Shown here piece by piece: positions 6,912 through 15,675 of a DNA stretch of 21,262 nucleotides. The position numbers and the translations under genes were made by a program. Numbering within the stretch: the first letter of the stretch is position 1; every line of letters starts with the position of its first letter. The stretch is from Comamonadaceae bacterium. GTDB taxonomy: Bacteria; Pseudomonadota; Gammaproteobacteria; Burkholderiales; Burkholderiaceae_C. The stretch lies in NCBI GenBank assembly GCA_947374485.1, contig CANCCF010000058.1, forward strand, positions 1-21,262, in the 5' to 3' direction. Under the pieces are notes generated by a model. That model saw only the letters and a list, made by a program, of their open reading frames with translations, made no database searches and was not told the origin of the DNA.

Positions 6912-8468
6912 TCACAGCACACCGGCCAGGCAGGCCAGGCGCAGGCCCAACTGTTCCGGCGTCAGGCATTGCGCATCCCGGGCCAGGCCGGGGCGGTTGG
7001 CCATCTCGAAGTTGCTCCACAGCAGGTAGTCGCTGTGCAGCGGGTTGGCGCCCAGGCGGTCATACACAGCGCCCATGCCGGGCACGTGGTCACCGTAAAA
7101 GCACAGCACCGTTTTGCGCTGGCGTTGCGCCAGATAGGCCTGCAAACGCCCCAGCATCTGGTCGGCATGGGCCAGGTGGCGCACATACACCGTCAAGTCG
7201 TCAATGGCCTGCCCGTCGGGCCTTTGGTACAGCGCCAGTGCCTCCTGCGCCGTGGCCTTTTCCAGGTGCAGCGGGCCATGGTTTTCCATGGTGATGGCGA
7301 AGATGAATTGCGCCTGGCCCGAGGCCTGCTCCAGGCGCTCAATCAGGCAGTCGGTCACGGCCGCGTCAGACACATAGGGCCCCGCATACGCCGCGTCCGC
7401 AAAATGCGCGCGGTCCACAAATGCATCAAAGCCCAGGCGCGGGAACACCTTGTGGCGAAAGAAAAACTCCGAGGCATAGGGGTGCACCGCCGTGCAGGCA
7501 TACGCCCTTGCCTTGAAGGCCTGCGGCAGCGCCGGCGTGCTGCCCCTTACAAAGGCATAGGGATAAAAGCGCGCATAGCGCAAAGCCGCGTTTGGCAGGC
7601 CGGACAAGAACGCATGTTCGGTGCGCATGGTGTTGGCGCCCCAGGCGGGCACAGACAACTCCCCCGCGCCCAGGCCCGACTGCCGCAGGCTGTCAAAGTG
7701 CGCCAGCAAGCCCGGCTGCAGTGCCAGCCCGGTTTTGCGGATGTCAAAAAAAGACTCGCTTTGCACCACCAGCACATCCGGCGCATCAGCCTTGTCGGGT
7801 GCCGACTTGCGGCTGGTGCGGACCTGCACCTGCGCATAGGGCGAGGCCTTGAACTGCGCCTGCACCTGGCGCAGTTCACGCGGGCTCAGCCCCTTGACCA
7901 GGTAGCTCACAAAGACACAAAAAAAGCCCCACGTGCCCTGGTCACGCTCGGGGTCCAGCGTCACGCGCATGCCCTGGACCAGCCCCACCTGCAACCCGAA
8001 CAGCACCAGGCACAGCAGCCACCAGACCTCCGCCGCAACCGGGTAGCGCCAGGCATCCAGCCCAAAGGCCGTGGCAAACAGCGCCACGGCGGGCACGGCG
8101 GCGGCCGCCTGCAGCCAGGACAAATAGGGAAAGTACAGGCGCGGGTGCCGCAGCGACTGGGCAAACAAAGCCAGGTCCGAAAACACCACCGGCTCGCGCA
8201 AGGCCTTGAACTTGGCGTTGTTCACCACCACCAGCAGAGCGAACAGGCCCAGAGCGCCCGCCAGGGCAAACCAGGCCCGCCCCCACAAGGCCATGAAGAG
8301 CACAAACAGCCAACTGACCGTGGCCAGATGCAGCACAACAGGCCTGACCCCACGCGCACGCCAGGGCGCCACCCGCGGGCTGGCCCGCAGGTCCAGGGCC
8401 ATGGACGCCAGCAGCGTGGCAAGCCAGGCCGCCACCAGCGAGCCCAGCCAGCCCATGGTCCAGGCCAT
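6912..8468 (-). CDS. LtaS-like membrane phosphotransferase (sulfatase/alkaline phosphatase fold)
   Basis: A 518-residue protein with an N-terminal membrane part (hydrophobic segments around residues 6-24, 43-62, 65-83, 120-137 and 147-166) and a C-terminal catalytic domain of the lipoteichoic acid synthase/phosphoglycerol transferase type. Motifs: VVQSESFFD with Glu238 as metal ligand, WGANTMRTEHAFLSG with Thr280 as the probable nucleophile, ENHGP (396-399) and YGDHVPGMG with Asp460 and His461. In related enzymes it transfers glycerol phosphate or phosphoethanolamine to surface glycans. The start ATG at 8468 overlaps the stop of the preceding SDR gene by one base (TGATG), so translation is probably coupled. 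Last gene of the capsule chain; it may decorate the capsule, but the donor and acceptor are unknown. Confidence 0.88.
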   Translation of the reverse strand: MAWTMGWLGSLVAAWLATLLASMALDLRASPRVAPWRARGVRPVVLHLATVSWLFVLFMALWGRAWFALAGALGLFALLVVVNNAKFKALREPVVFSDLALFAQSLRHPRLYFPYLSWLQAAAAVPAVALFATAFGLDAWRYPVAAEVWWLLCLVLFGLQVGLVQGMRVTLDPERDQGTWGFFCVFVSYLVKGLSPRELRQVQAQFKASPYAQVQVRTSRKSAPDKADAPDVLVVQSESFFDIRKTGLALQPGLLAHFDSLRQSGLGAGELSVPAWGANTMRTEHAFLSGLPNAALRYARFYPYAFVRGSTPALPQAFKARAYACTAVHPYASEFFFRHKVFPRLGFDAFVDRAHFADAAYAGPYVSDAAVTDCLIERLEQASGQAQFIFAITMENHGPLHLEKATAQEALALYQRPDGQAIDDLTVYVRHLAHADQMLGRLQAYLAQRQRKTVLCFYGDHVPGMGAVYDRLGANPLHSDYLLWSNFEMANRPGLARDAQCLTPEQLGLRLACLAGVL

Positions 8469-9253
8469 CAGTTCCGCCCCTTGGGCGCCAGGTTCAAAAA
8501 CGCCATGAGCGCATCGGCCCAGGGGTCCGGCAGGGCATTGAGCAGCTTGATGCCCAGCCACAACACAGCCGGAAATATCACCGTCGCCTTCCTGGCATCC
8601 AGGCCCCGGCGAATATGCCGGGCCGCCTGGCTGGCTTCTATCAAAAACGGCTTGCTGGCCGGAAAGGCGTCACTCATGTTCGACTTCACGAAGCCGGGGT
8701 AAATCATGGTGAGCGAAATGCCCGTGGCCCCCAGCAAGGGCCGGATGGCCTGGCCCCAGGAATGCAGGGCGGACTTGCTGGCGCAATACGCCGGCGAGAT
8801 GGCCATGCCCCTGAAGGCCGCCAGCGAGCTCACCATGGCCACATGCCCGCGCCCGCGCGCGCGCATGCGCTCGGCAATCGGCAGCACGGTGTTGATGGTG
8901 CCCATCAGGTTGGTGGTGATGACGTTGTCCACCGCCAGGGGTGTTTCCCATTGGCTCACATCTTCCAGCACATTGGCCACACCCGCATCGGCGATCAGCA
9001 GGTCCACCGGGTGCTGCGTGTCAAAGGCCTCCAGCCAGGCGCGCAAGCCTGGCGCATCGCGCACGTCCATTGCAAACACCTGCACCTCGGCACCCAGGAA
9101 GCGGCAGCGCGCCGCCGCAGCCTCCAGGCGCTCTGTGTCGCGCCCCTGCAAGGCCAGGCACATGCCGGGTGCGGCATAGGCTTCTGCCAGCGCCGCACCA
9201 ATGGCGCCGCTGGCACCTGTTACCACCACCACGCGGGGCAGGGCGGCTCTCAT
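8468..9253 (-). CDS. SDR-family oxidoreductase in capsule operon
   Basis: A 261-residue classical short-chain dehydrogenase. The cofactor motif VVTGASGAIG is at residues 10-19, the NNAG position reads ADAG (88-91), the catalytic residues are Ser142 or Ser143 (MVSSLAAFRG), Tyr156 and Lys160 (YCASK), and YPGFVKSNMSD follows. A C-terminal hydrophobic stretch (TVIFPAVLWLGIKLLNALP) suggests membrane association. SDRs of this kind are often found in capsule gene clusters of beta- and gammaproteobacteria, but the reaction is not known from sequence. The start overlaps the KpsS-type gene by 4 bases (ATGA) and its stop overlaps the LtaS-like gene, so it belongs to the same translationally coupled chain. 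Confidence 0.9.
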   Translation of the reverse strand: MRAALPRVVVVTGASGAIGAALAEAYAAPGMCLALQGRDTERLEAAAARCRFLGAEVQVFAMDVRDAPGLRAWLEAFDTQHPVDLLIADAGVANVLEDVSQWETPLAVDNVITTNLMGTINTVLPIAERMRARGRGHVAMVSSLAAFRGMAISPAYCASKSALHSWGQAIRPLLGATGISLTMIYPGFVKSNMSDAFPASKPFLIEASQAARHIRRGLDARKATVIFPAVLWLGIKLLNALPDPWADALMAFLNLAPKGRN

Positions 9254-10476
9254 GGCGCGCGCTCCAGCAGGCGCTGCAGGCTGCCCGCAGCTGCGCGTTG
9301 GCGGCCCGTGCGCGAATAGAAATCGCCACCCACCTGGCTGTGCACGCGGATGTAGCGCAGGAAATTTTCCAGGTAGCCCGCATCCGGCGGCGTGGGGTTT
9401 TTCCAGAACGCGTCCAGCTCACCCTGGCAGGTCAGTCCCTCGCGGTTGAAAATGGCCCGGCCCAGCGCATACACCGGGCGTTGCAACGCCAGCGCCGTCA
9501 GGCCGCTGGTGCTGTTTACCAGCACCACACCCTGCGCATGGCTTATCAGCAAGGGCAGGTCGCCCGCTTCAATAAATTGCACGCGCGCGCCCAGCCCCAG
9601 CTCCTGCGCGCGCCGCAGCGCATGGCTGCGGTAGCGCGCCAGGCCCGTGTCCAAGGGGTGGTTTTTGATCAGCAGGCAGGTGGCGTGCGTGCGCGTGCCA
9701 AAGTCTGCGCGCTGGAAAGATTCCAGCACCGTGTTGATAGCCGCCAGCACATCCGCAAACGGCGAATGCGTCCTGATTTGCGAGTCCGCATTGAGCTGCA
9801 GGGGAAACAGGAAGTAGGGCGTCTGCGCTGCCAGCAACGCGCCCGTCACCTGGTCTGCCTCCCGCTCAAACCAGCGCCGCAGGCCAAAGCGGCGCGCCAG
9901 GCCGGCGTATTCCAGCAGGCCGTTGTGCGGGCGGTGCGTCTGGTAGTGGGGATAGCGCCAGCACAGGGCCGCACTGGCCGCGCGGTAGGCCATGTCATAC
10001 AAGGCCCGCACCAGCAGGGTGGGTTCGCCCGCCTGTTGGGCGCGCGTGCTGCCAGCTGCCGAGTGCGTGCCTGCCCATTGCGCGACGGCAGTTGCGTCCA
10101 GCGCCATGCCCGAGTAGCCATTCACACCGCCTGCCTCCAGCGTAATCCAGTCGGGCCGCAAATAGCCCTCTTCAAAAACATGCACGCGCACCTGCATGCC
10201 ACGGGCCAGCTCCACAGCCACCCGGTGCACGGCCCGGCAGTCGCCAAACAGCAGCAGGTCGGTCGCCCCGTGTTGTTCCAGTTGCCCGCGCAGCCACGGC
10301 GGCAGGTCGCCAGGCGCCCCCGTGAAATCCGAGTGCGGCTCGGAGCGGGACAACAGCCAGTCGCCGCCACAGAAGTTGATGCGCTGCGTGGCATGCCCGG
10401 CCTGCCTGAGCAAGCGGCCCAGATCAGAAAAAAACGGTGACGCAACACCCTGCAGAAAGACGAAAGAGCGGCGCAT
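9250..10476 (-). CDS. kpsS: KpsS-type capsule polysaccharide beta-Kdo transferase
   Basis: A 408-residue cytoplasmic enzyme of the KpsS/KpsC family, which builds the short poly-Kdo linker on lysophosphatidylglycerol to which group 2 capsules are attached. Family blocks: FLQGVASPFFSDLG (residues 7-20), LLLFGDCRAVHR (75-85), VHVFEEGYLRPDWIT (99-112), FLFPLQLNADSQI in the middle, LIKNHPLD, and VNSTSGLTALALQRPVYALG (from about 320). The length is normal for KpsS. ATG 10476 is preferred; a GTG at 10482 overlaps the TAG of the upstream glycosyltransferase (TAGTG) and is also possible. The gene is strong evidence for an ABC-transporter-dependent capsule. KpsC, KpsM, KpsT and KpsE are not in the window. 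Confidence 0.92.
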   Translation of the reverse strand: MRRSFVFLQGVASPFFSDLGRLLRQAGHATQRINFCGGDWLLSRSEPHSDFTGAPGDLPPWLRGQLEQHGATDLLLFGDCRAVHRVAVELARGMQVRVHVFEEGYLRPDWITLEAGGVNGYSGMALDATAVAQWAGTHSAAGSTRAQQAGEPTLLVRALYDMAYRAASAALCWRYPHYQTHRPHNGLLEYAGLARRFGLRRWFEREADQVTGALLAAQTPYFLFPLQLNADSQIRTHSPFADVLAAINTVLESFQRADFGTRTHATCLLIKNHPLDTGLARYRSHALRRAQELGLGARVQFIEAGDLPLLISHAQGVVLVNSTSGLTALALQRPVYALGRAIFNREGLTCQGELDAFWKNPTPPDAGYLENFLRYIRVHSQVGGDFYSRTGRQRAAAGSLQRLLERAP

Positions 10477-10481
10477 GGGCA

Positions 10482-11702
10482 CTAGCTATGCAGCTTGCCA
10501 AACAAAACATCCACCTGCGCAAAATGCGCCGACCACAAAGGCGCCTGGTAGCCCTGCATGCGTGCGAGCTGCTGCGCCCGGCGCGGGCTGTCGCTGGCCG
10601 TATAGTCCTGCACCGCGCCCAGCCAGGCCAAGCCGTCCAGCGGGTCTATGTACTCGGGGATGCTGTGCGCAATCTCCCTGAACACCGCCAGGTCGCTGGC
10701 TATCACCGGCGTGCCCAGGCTGAGCGCCTCGGCCAATGGCAGGCCAAAGCCTTCAATGTGCGAGGGAAACAGCAAGGCCTGGGCATGCTGCAAATAGCAC
10801 ACCAGCTCGGCATCCGAGCAGGACGGCTTTTCCAGCACAAAGCCCTGCAAGGGCTCGCAGCGGTCCAGCATGTCAATGGCACTCTCGGCCTCCCAGCCAC
10901 GCCGGCCAATCACCACCAGGCCCGGCGCCTTCTCTCCCAGTTGCTCCACCAGGCGGCGCCACAGCTTGAGCAGCAACAGGTGGTTCTTGCGCGCCTCTAT
11001 GGTGCTCACCACCACAAAGTAGGGGCGCTCCATGGGCCGCTGCAATGTCTCTGCCATGCGGGCATCTATCAAATCCACACCCAGCAGCGCGGCCACGGCC
11101 AGTGGCATGGGCAAACCCTGCTGCGCTGCAAAGGCCTGCAGCGCCTCCAGCGAGGCCTGCGAATTGGTGACCACCCCCGCGCCATGGCGCAGCACGGTTT
11201 CCATGCGCGCCACATGGCGCGCTTTGGCTTCGGGCGCGCAATATTCCGGGTGCGAAATCGGTATCAGGTCATGCACCAAAAATACCGGCTTCACCCCCAG
11301 ATGCCTGAGCCACTGCCCATAGCCCGGCACGCCAATGCCCATGTGCCCCACGTTCAGATAAATGCTGCCGCGCACCGACTCCCGGCGCCAGGAGCGCAGC
11401 CCGCTCTTGGCCAGGAATGCGGCCAGCCAGTGCCTGAAGTTCAGCCCCGGTTTTTGCAGGCGCTCAAACAGCGTGGCCGAGTCGGCGCGGGACAGGATGT
11501 TGCTGTACGAAAACATGCCGTAGCGCACCTGAATCACCGCACGGCTCACCGCGCCAAACTGCAGCACATAGGCCAGGCACACCCGGTCTATGCCGGTGGG
11601 CAGCTTGTTGGCGCCCAGATGCACCAGCAAGCGCGTGACATCCATCAGCAACTCACTGTTGCCGTGAGAGGGCTGCTTGTGGAGCGGCCGTGCCAGGTTC
11701 AA
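10482..11702 (-). CDS. GT4-type glycosyltransferase in capsule operon
   Basis: A GT-B fold glycosyltransferase of about 406 residues that probably adds a sugar to the capsule repeat or linker. The donor-binding half shows YFVVVSTIEARKNH (228-241) and the E-x7-E motif HIEGFGLPLAEAL with Glu317 and Glu325, followed by LGTPVIASDLAVFREI. The N-terminal half has FLVHDLIPISHPEY. The start is uncertain: TTG at 11702 overlaps the stop of the export lipoprotein gene as TTGA, which suggests coupling, while ATG at 11645 (MDVTRLLVHLG) is an alternative that removes 19 residues. Its stop is adjacent to the KpsS-type gene. Sugar specificity cannot be told. Confidence 0.88.
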   Translation of the reverse strand: MNLARPLHKQPSHGNSELLMDVTRLLVHLGANKLPTGIDRVCLAYVLQFGAVSRAVIQVRYGMFSYSNILSRADSATLFERLQKPGLNFRHWLAAFLAKSGLRSWRRESVRGSIYLNVGHMGIGVPGYGQWLRHLGVKPVFLVHDLIPISHPEYCAPEAKARHVARMETVLRHGAGVVTNSQASLEALQAFAAQQGLPMPLAVAALLGVDLIDARMAETLQRPMERPYFVVVSTIEARKNHLLLLKLWRRLVEQLGEKAPGLVVIGRRGWEAESAIDMLDRCEPLQGFVLEKPSCSDAELVCYLQHAQALLFPSHIEGFGLPLAEALSLGTPVIASDLAVFREIAHSIPEYIDPLDGLAWLGAVQDYTASDSPRRAQQLARMQGYQAPLWSAHFAQVDVLFGKLHS

Positions 11703-12931
11703 TTCGTCAGGGTCCGCAGGTTGTAAATCGGGAACACGATGGACGACATGATGTTCAGGAACTTCTGCAGCTCGGCCGCTGGCGCGTTGGACACATACAG
11801 CACATCCTTGTTGCGAATGGGAAAGCCCTGGGCCACAAAAAACATGGCCGGGTCCTTCAGGTCCACGCGGTACACCACGGGCACTTTGCCCTCCGGCGTG
11901 GTCGGCAGGGCGCGGCCCTGTGCATCGGTGCTGCTCAGCAGGGCGGCCGGGTCTTCAAAGCGAAAAATAAACAAGCCCTGCGCATCGGCACGCTGGTCCT
12001 GCAAGCCGCCTGCGCGCGCCAGCGCCTGCGCCAGGCTGATGCCCTGCACCTCGAAATTGAGTTCCTCGTTTTTGCCGGTGGCCCCCAGCACGGTAAAGCT
12101 CAGCGGCTGCGTCAGGGCGGTAATCACATCACCCGCCTGCAGGGGAATGTTTTGCTTCGGATCCTGAATGATGCTGTCCAGCGGCAAAGACTGCACCTGG
12201 CTGCCCCGCGTGATCTGCAAGGTCGTCTTGCCCACCGGCGTGCGCACGCCGCCTGCTGCTGCCAGCGCGTCCAGCAGCCGCTCACCCTTGGCCGTCAGAG
12301 GCATGCGCAGGCTGTTGGCCACCTCACCCACCACCGTCACATTCGAGCTGGCGTTGCGAATCACCCGCACCAGCACCTGGGGCTGGTTGGCCTTGGCCTT
12401 GAGGGCCGCGCCAATGCTGGCCTCGATTTCCTGAGGGGATTGGTCGGCGGCTTTGATGGCGCCAGCAAAGGGCACGTTAATGGTGCCCGCGCTGTTGACC
12501 ATCTGGTCGGGCAAAGTCGTCATGCGCGCGCCAGATGCACCGGTGCGCGCATCGACTGTGGCCGCACCAAACAAATTGGCCGGGGGGGCCTCCCAAATGG
12601 AGACTTCAATCACATCGCCTGCACCCACGCGGCCCACCGCCGCGCTGCTGCCAAATGCTTCTGAAAACAAGGAGCGCCGCTGGCTTGCCAGCACCTTGCG
12701 GGCCACGGCGTCGCTCACGTCCACCAGTTGAATGCCAGCGCTGCTGGCGGGTTGGCCTGCATCTGCCACCCGCTGCGTGGAGGGGCCTGAAGATGGCATC
12801 CAGACGGCGAGGTTGCCGCAACCGCACAGTGCCAGGCAGGCCAATGCCATCAAGCTGCTGCCAATGTGCCGTGCCGTGCTGGCCGGCACATATTTAATTA
12901 TTGAAACCATAAAATTGACCAAGCCGCCCAT
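11699..12931 (-). CDS. Outer-membrane polysaccharide export lipoprotein (OPX family)
   Basis: A roughly 410-residue capsule exporter of the Wza/KpsD/CtrA family that forms the outer-membrane and periplasmic channel. There is a lipoprotein signal peptide with a hydrophobic LMALACLALCGC and a likely lipidated Cys38. The polysaccharide export domain starts VGRVGAGDVIEVSIWE (99-114), followed by SLBB-type domains (VTVVGEVANSLRMPLTAKG and FTVLGATGKNEELNFEVQG). The size fits the CtrA-like exporters used with ABC transporters. The start may be ATG 12931 or ATG 12910; neither has a strong Shine-Dalgarno. It is the first gene of the minus-strand capsule chain and is divergent from the FkbM methyltransferase gene. 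Confidence 0.92.
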   Translation of the reverse strand: MGGLVNFMVSIIKYVPASTARHIGSSLMALACLALCGCGNLAVWMPSSGPSTQRVADAGQPASSAGIQLVDVSDAVARKVLASQRRSLFSEAFGSSAAVGRVGAGDVIEVSIWEAPPANLFGAATVDARTGASGARMTTLPDQMVNSAGTINVPFAGAIKAADQSPQEIEASIGAALKAKANQPQVLVRVIRNASSNVTVVGEVANSLRMPLTAKGERLLDALAAAGGVRTPVGKTTLQITRGSQVQSLPLDSIIQDPKQNIPLQAGDVITALTQPLSFTVLGATGKNEELNFEVQGISLAQALARAGGLQDQRADAQGLFIFRFEDPAALLSSTDAQGRALPTTPEGKVPVVYRVDLKDPAMFFVAQGFPIRNKDVLYVSNAPAAELQKFLNIMSSIVFPIYNLRTLTN

Positions 12932-13004
12932 AAGTTACATTCTCATTGTATTGTGCGGCCGCCAATGGCTGGGTTTTACCTATATAAATTGCATCCAAGT
13001 AACC
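12932..13004. promoter_or_regulatory. Divergent intergenic region between capsule operon and fkbM-type gene
   Basis: The only space for promoters of both directions. It is more AT-rich than its surroundings; TATATAAAT (12981-12989) on the plus strand and TACAAT (12950-12945) on the minus strand could be -10 elements, but no matching -35 boxes were found. Confidence 0.35.
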
Positions 13005-13937
13005 ATGTTCAAACGTCTATTCGGAATATCAAAAAAGCAGACTCTGCGCAGTTATATGGATGACAAAGTGGGCACCTACCGGCTCACCATGGCCGATCTG
13101 GCGGACCCCCGGCAGCGCACGCTTATCGAGTCGTATTGCATGTCCAAATGCAAGGTGGTGAATCTGCTGGACGACACCGGCGTGGCCATCGTGCTGGGCA
13201 AATACATGACCTGGGTGGATCTGCGTGACAAAGCCCTGAGCCCGCACCTGATGCTGCAAGGCTATTGGGAAATGTGGATCACCTCCGCCATAGCCCGCCT
13301 GACCAAGCCTGGCACCCTGGCCATTGATATCGGCGCCAACCTGGGCTACTACACCTTGCTGCTGGCCGATGCGGTGGGCCCCTCGGGCAGCGTGCTTGCC
13401 TTCGAGCCCAACCCGCGCCTGGCCAACATGATGCGCACCTCCGTGGGCATCAACGATTTCGGCAGCCGCGTGTCCGTGCGCGAAGAAGCCGTGGGCCAGA
13501 CATCGGGCGGCCAGCTCACCCTGGCCATACCGCGCGCCAATCCGCAGAACGCGCTGATCATGCAGTCCGAGGCGCAAAAGCAGGGCTTCAAGAAAGTGCA
13601 TGGCGACTACGCCCAGTTTGTGCAGGTCAAGTCCATCACCCTGGACAGCCTGAACCTCAGCAACGTCGGCATGGTGAAGATCGACGCCGAAGGTGCCGAA
13701 TACAGCATCTGGCGCGGCATGCAAGCCACCATTGACAACAACCCCGGCATACAGATCTGCGTGGAGTTCAACGCCAGCCGCGACTACCCCTGGGCCGCGT
13801 TCTTTGCGGAAATGCAAGCCAAGTTCAAGCAGGTGTCGCATGTGGACTACGACGGCCGCATCAAGCCCCTCACGCTCGACATGGTCAAGAACGAGCGCCA
13901 CCACGAAGACTGGATGATTTATCTGGCCCACGCCTAA
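13005..13937 (+). CDS. FkbM-family SAM-dependent methyltransferase
   Basis: A 310-residue methyltransferase, probably O-methylating a sugar of the surface polysaccharide. The SAM-binding motif LAIDIGANLGYYTLLLADAVG is split over residues 105-125, with the acidic ribose-binding residue in AFEPNPR (Glu134). The FkbM hallmark VGMVKIDAEGAEYSIWRGM follows. The N-terminal 80 residues precede the catalytic domain and contain no recognised motif. The ATG at 13005 is chosen because the frame upstream runs into the divergent gene; the Shine-Dalgarno is weak. The next gene, a GT4 glycosyltransferase, starts 3 bases after the stop codon, so the two form a small operon divergent from the capsule chain. 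Confidence 0.9.
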   Translation: MFKRLFGISKKQTLRSYMDDKVGTYRLTMADLADPRQRTLIESYCMSKCKVVNLLDDTGVAIVLGKYMTWVDLRDKALSPHLMLQGYWEMWITSAIARLTKPGTLAIDIGANLGYYTLLLADAVGPSGSVLAFEPNPRLANMMRTSVGINDFGSRVSVREEAVGQTSGGQLTLAIPRANPQNALIMQSEAQKQGFKKVHGDYAQFVQVKSITLDSLNLSNVGMVKIDAEGAEYSIWRGMQATIDNNPGIQICVEFNASRDYPWAAFFAEMQAKFKQVSHVDYDGRIKPLTLDMVKNERHHEDWMIYLAHA

Positions 13938-13940
13938 GCC

Positions 13941-15236
13941 ATGAAAATCGCCATTGACGGCTACAACCTCGGCCTGGACAAGGGCACGGGCGTTGCCACC
14001 TACGGTAAAAACCTCAGCCGCACCGTCAAGTCCCTGGGGCACGAAGTGGGTGTGCTGTATGGCCGCAAGTCGGTCAAAAGCAAAAACCCGCTGCTCACCG
14101 AAATTGCTTTCTTCGACGTAGGCACCGGCGTCACCAAGCGCCTCCTGAACGGCCTGCGCAACGTGCTCGAATCCACCGCCATCGCCTTTGAAAGCGAAGT
14201 GGACACCGTCACCCTCAGCGGCCGCGTGGTCACCGATTTCATGAAGGACCGGCTGCCCGCGTTCGACCACTTGTGGAACAGCACCCAGGTGTATGAGCGC
14301 TGCACCACCGGCTACAAATGGTTTGGCAAACATGCCCGTGTCACGCTGCCCGGCGTGGACATTGCGCACTGGACCTATCCCCTGCCCATCAAGGCAAACA
14401 ACACCGCCAACATCTACACCCTGCACGACCTGGTGCCCCTGCGCCTGCCGCACACCACGCTGGACAACAAGCGTGGCTACTACAAGCTGTGCAAGCATTT
14501 GGTGGATACGGCCGACCACATCGTCACCGTCTCGGAAGCCTCGCGCCAGGACATCATCAACCTGCTGGGCGCAGACCCGCAGCGCGTTACCAACACCTAC
14601 CAGTCTGTCAGCTTCGCCCCCGAACTCCTGAACAAACCCGAGGCCGCCCTGCGCGCCGAGCTCAGTGGCATCTTCAACCTGCAATACAAAGGCTACTACC
14701 TTTTCTTTGGCGCCATAGAGCCCAAGAAAAACATCAACCGCATGCTCGAGGCCTACCTGGGCAGCGGCCTGAAAACGCCCTTGGTGATTGTGGGTGCGCC
14801 CGGCTGGAAATCGGAAGACGAAATGCGCATGCTGGCCACCCTCAAAGGCCTGGCGCATTCGGCCCGCGTCATCCGGCTGGAGTATTTGCCCTTTGCCATG
14901 CTGGTCAGCGTCATCCGCGGTGCCAAGGCCACTTTCTTCCCCTCCTTGTACGAAGGCTTTGGCCTGCCGGTGCTGGAGTCCATGGCCCTGGGCACCGCCG
15001 TGCTCACCTCCAACACCAGCAGCCTGACCGAAGTAGCCGGCAATGCCGCCTGCATGGTCGACCCCTACAACACCCAGGCCATGGCCGAAGCCATGCGCGC
15101 GCTCGACGCCGACGACGGCTGGCGCGCAAGCCTCGAAGCCCAGGGGCGCGAGCAGGCCAAACTGTTCAGTGAAGAGGCCTATGCCAAGCGGCTGCAGGCG
15201 CTTTACGAGATGGTTTTGGAGACCAGGCGCCCATAA
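13941..15236 (+). CDS. GT4-type glycosyltransferase
   Basis: A 431-residue GT-B fold glycosyltransferase. The N-terminus MKIAIDGYNLGLDKGTGVATYG is typical of mannosyl- and rhamnosyltransferases of surface polysaccharide loci. Further blocks are YTLHDLVPLRLP (159-170), the donor-domain block LFFGAIEPKKNINRMLEAY (254-272), GAPGWKSEDE, and the E-x7-E motif SLYEGFGLPVLESMALGTAVL with Glu338 and Glu346. It begins 3 bases after the FkbM methyltransferase stop, so the two products probably act on the same glycan. No terminator is evident in the 127 bases after it. Donor and linkage are unknown. Confidence 0.92.
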   Translation: MKIAIDGYNLGLDKGTGVATYGKNLSRTVKSLGHEVGVLYGRKSVKSKNPLLTEIAFFDVGTGVTKRLLNGLRNVLESTAIAFESEVDTVTLSGRVVTDFMKDRLPAFDHLWNSTQVYERCTTGYKWFGKHARVTLPGVDIAHWTYPLPIKANNTANIYTLHDLVPLRLPHTTLDNKRGYYKLCKHLVDTADHIVTVSEASRQDIINLLGADPQRVTNTYQSVSFAPELLNKPEAALRAELSGIFNLQYKGYYLFFGAIEPKKNINRMLEAYLGSGLKTPLVIVGAPGWKSEDEMRMLATLKGLAHSARVIRLEYLPFAMLVSVIRGAKATFFPSLYEGFGLPVLESMALGTAVLTSNTSSLTEVAGNAACMVDPYNTQAMAEAMRALDADDGWRASLEAQGREQAKLFSEEAYAKRLQALYEMVLETRRP

Positions 15237-15363
15237 GTGCGCGATTCGAACTCAGGGCTGCTTGACGTCTTCACTCCTCAGAGTATGCAGGTCACCTCGT
15301 CAAGTGACTTTGCCACGCAGAGCCAGCAGCTTTTGTCGCTTTGGATAATTCAAGTCCACCGCA

Positions 15364-15675
15364 TCAGGCATGCGCATCAGGCGTCGGGACCGATTGCACC
15401 GCCAAGCACAGGCCCATGGCCTTGAGGATGGCCGATAGGCTGCTAAGAACAGGATTGCCATCGGGCGAAAGAGTGCGGTAGAGCTGCGTTGTACTCAAGT
15501 GGGCTGTCTCAGCGACAGTTTGCAACCCACCAAAGGCTTTTGTCATTTGACGCAAAGTAACCAGCAGTTCGCTCTGATCTCCGTCCTGCAGAATGCTGTT
15601 CAGCAGTAGAACCGCGTAGGCGGGATCATCCCGAAACATCTCGGCCATTGCATCATCATGTTCTCTATCTTTCAT
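15364..15675 (-). CDS. Antitoxin of a HigB/HigA-like addiction module (COG3636-type)
   Basis: A 103-residue HTH antitoxin. It starts MKDREHDDAMAEMFRDDPAYAVLLLNSIL and has the family block LRQMTKAFGGLQTVAETAHLSTTQLYRTLSPDGNPVLSSLSAILKAMGL, a helix-turn-helix with the usual GNP-xLSSL turn. It would bind its toxin and repress the shared promoter. The start at 15675 follows a near-perfect AAAGGAGGT Shine-Dalgarno at 6-base spacing. The frame is open upstream, but that part overlaps the toxin gene. The coding sequence overlaps the end of the toxin gene by 11 bases. The reading frame is intact although the toxin is interrupted. Confidence 0.9.
   Translation of the reverse strand: MKDREHDDAMAEMFRDDPAYAVLLLNSILQDGDQSELLVTLRQMTKAFGGLQTVAETAHLSTTQLYRTLSPDGNPVLSSLSAILKAMGLCLAVQSVPTPDAHA

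Noticed and set aside
6969..8702. 577-codon plus-strand open frame opposite the LtaS-like and SDR genes
   Set aside because: Antisense shadow of two well-supported genes; composition is dominated by Arg, His, Gln and Pro.
13029..14858. 609-codon minus-strand open frame opposite the FkbM and GT4 genes
   Set aside because: Both genes on the plus strand have complete motifs; the antisense frame spans their junction and has no recognisable domain.
15237..15363. ATTCGAACTC sequence after the GT4 gene, resembling a reverse tRNA T-loop
   Set aside because: The flanking bases do not form a T-stem and no other tRNA arms are present; not a tRNA remnant on the evidence here.
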